A DNA stretch of 64,000 nt from Bacteroidota bacterium (GTDB lineage Bacteria > Bacteroidota > Ignavibacteria > OLB7): positions 166,289 to 230,288 of the forward strand of contig JAFDZV010000010.1 of assembly GCA_018266795.1 (NCBI GenBank). Direction: 5' to 3'. Each line of letters starts with the position of its first letter. Within the stretch, counting starts at the first letter, position 1. The position numbers and the translations under genes are program-made. Under the pieces are notes generated by a model, which saw only the letters and a program-made list of their open reading frames with translations, searched no databases and was not told the origin of the DNA. This document shows positions 63,474-64,000 of this stretch, one piece after another.

Positions 63474-64000
63474 ATGGATCCGGATCACTTTCGGCACGCC
63501 CGCATGATCGACAACGCAATGCGCACCGGCACTTCCTCTGCATCAATGCTCCACTCCACACCGCGTGCACCAATGGGCCTCATTGGGCGGGAGCAGGATG
63601 TGCGTGCCATCGCCGAGCTCCTTGCAACGCCGGGCATCCGCCTGCTCACGATCGTCGGCCCGGGCGGTGTCGGCAAAACCCGGGTCGCCCTTCACGCAAC
63701 CGCGTTGCACGCGGACGAATTCCCGGACGGCGCACGCATCATTCATCTCGCAGCCATCACCGATCCGGGCACCTTCATGCACGCGGTTGCGGACCAGTTG
63801 GGTCTGCGCGAAGAGGGCGGCCTTACTGTGGAGCGGCTGGTGGCCAATCATTTCCGCGAACGCCGCATGCTGCTGATGCTCGATAACCTGGAGCAGATCC
63901 CCGGTGTTGCTCCGTTCGTTTCGAGGCTGCTGGCCGAAGCCCCGGGTCTTACCATCATGGCCACGAGCCGTGAGGCGCTGCGTGTCTACGGCGAACAGGA
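63474..64000 (+). CDS. STAND/AAA-type ATPase, N-terminal part, cut by the window end
   Basis: The frame stays open from the ATG at 63474 to the end of the window (at least 175 residues). It reads MGLIGREQDVRAIAELLATP, then Walker A VGPGGVGKTRVAL and Walker B RRMLLMLDNLEQIPG, and SRLLAEAPGLTIMATSREAL. This is the start of the predicted-ATPase module found in SARP/LuxR-type and other STAND regulators that sense a ligand through C-terminal repeats. An ATG at 63573 (start of MGLIGRE) is an alternative start. The rest, including any DNA-binding or effector domain, is missing. Confidence 0.85.
   Translation, partial: MDPDHFRHARMIDNAMRTGTSSASMLHSTPRAPMGLIGREQDVRAIAELLATPGIRLLTIVGPGGVGKTRVALHATALHADEFPDGARIIHLAAITDPGTFMHAVADQLGLREEGGLTVERLVANHFRERRMLLMLDNLEQIPGVAPFVSRLLAEAPGLTIMATSREALRVYGEQ

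Overview
The window looks like chromosomal DNA of a GC-rich, Gram-negative member of the Bacteroidota/Chlorobiota (FCB) assemblage, possibly close to Kapaibacteriota or Ignavibacteria. The main evidence is a 1,926-residue secreted protein ending in a type IX secretion (T9SS) sorting domain, a second orphan sorting-domain fragment, an SprE/PorW-like TPR lipoprotein, a GldM-like single-pass protein, several OmpA-type envelope proteins, and some TAnnTTTG promoter-like motifs. Many genes have poor Shine-Dalgarno sites, as is common in that group, although a few have strong ones. No CRISPR array, rRNA or insertion sequence was seen.

Layout. 1-181: end of a tRNA cluster (partial tRNA, tRNA-Ser GCT, terminator). 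497-6396: CDF metal transporter, a small membrane protein, and a SAM-cycle cluster (metK, a methyltransferase, ahcY) with a nucleotidyltransferase upstream. 6621-9960: glutamine-dependent NAD synthetase and a cytoplasmic Asp-box propeller. 10055-17484: four same-strand envelope genes (VWA-OmpA lipid-facing protein, two outer-membrane proteins with related C-termini, and a GldM-like protein), the best candidate for a poorly described system. 17485-19187: long mostly non-coding stretch holding a previously unlisted 32-residue membrane-protein gene with a strong ribosome site and its own terminator. 19188-28875: pcrA/uvrD, pyrD-pyrK, SprE/PorW-like lipoprotein, dnaG. 29243-34238: two-component system with a periplasmic propeller sensor, LuxR-type regulator, and a lipoprotein. 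34475-44939: LolC/E-type permease, citrate synthase, GT39-like membrane protein, thioesterase, parAB, Nudix hydrolase, metallo-hydrolase, GT9 glycosyltransferase. 45098-54657: giant T9SS cargo followed by a translationally coupled ECF sigma / membrane regulator / double-OmpA cassette. 54954-57554: sorting-domain remnant, copper-chaperone-like protein, a lipoprotein with a clear one-base frameshift, and an SDR enzyme. 58184-64000: J-motif coiled-coil protein, DPPR-synthase-like prenyltransferase, SIMPL protein, methylmalonyl-CoA-mutase large subunit, and the start of a STAND-type ATPase cut by the window end.

How they fit together. Housekeeping genes (replication: dnaG, pcrA, parAB; pyrimidines: pyrDK; NAD; SAM recycling; citrate synthase) are interleaved with envelope and secretion genes. 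The envelope genes suggest T9SS export of large surface proteins, with an ECF sigma system next to the cargo gene that may sense the outer membrane. Starts were moved inward from the longest reading frame wherever a signal peptide, family start, ribosome site or promoter made a later start more likely; each such choice is stated.
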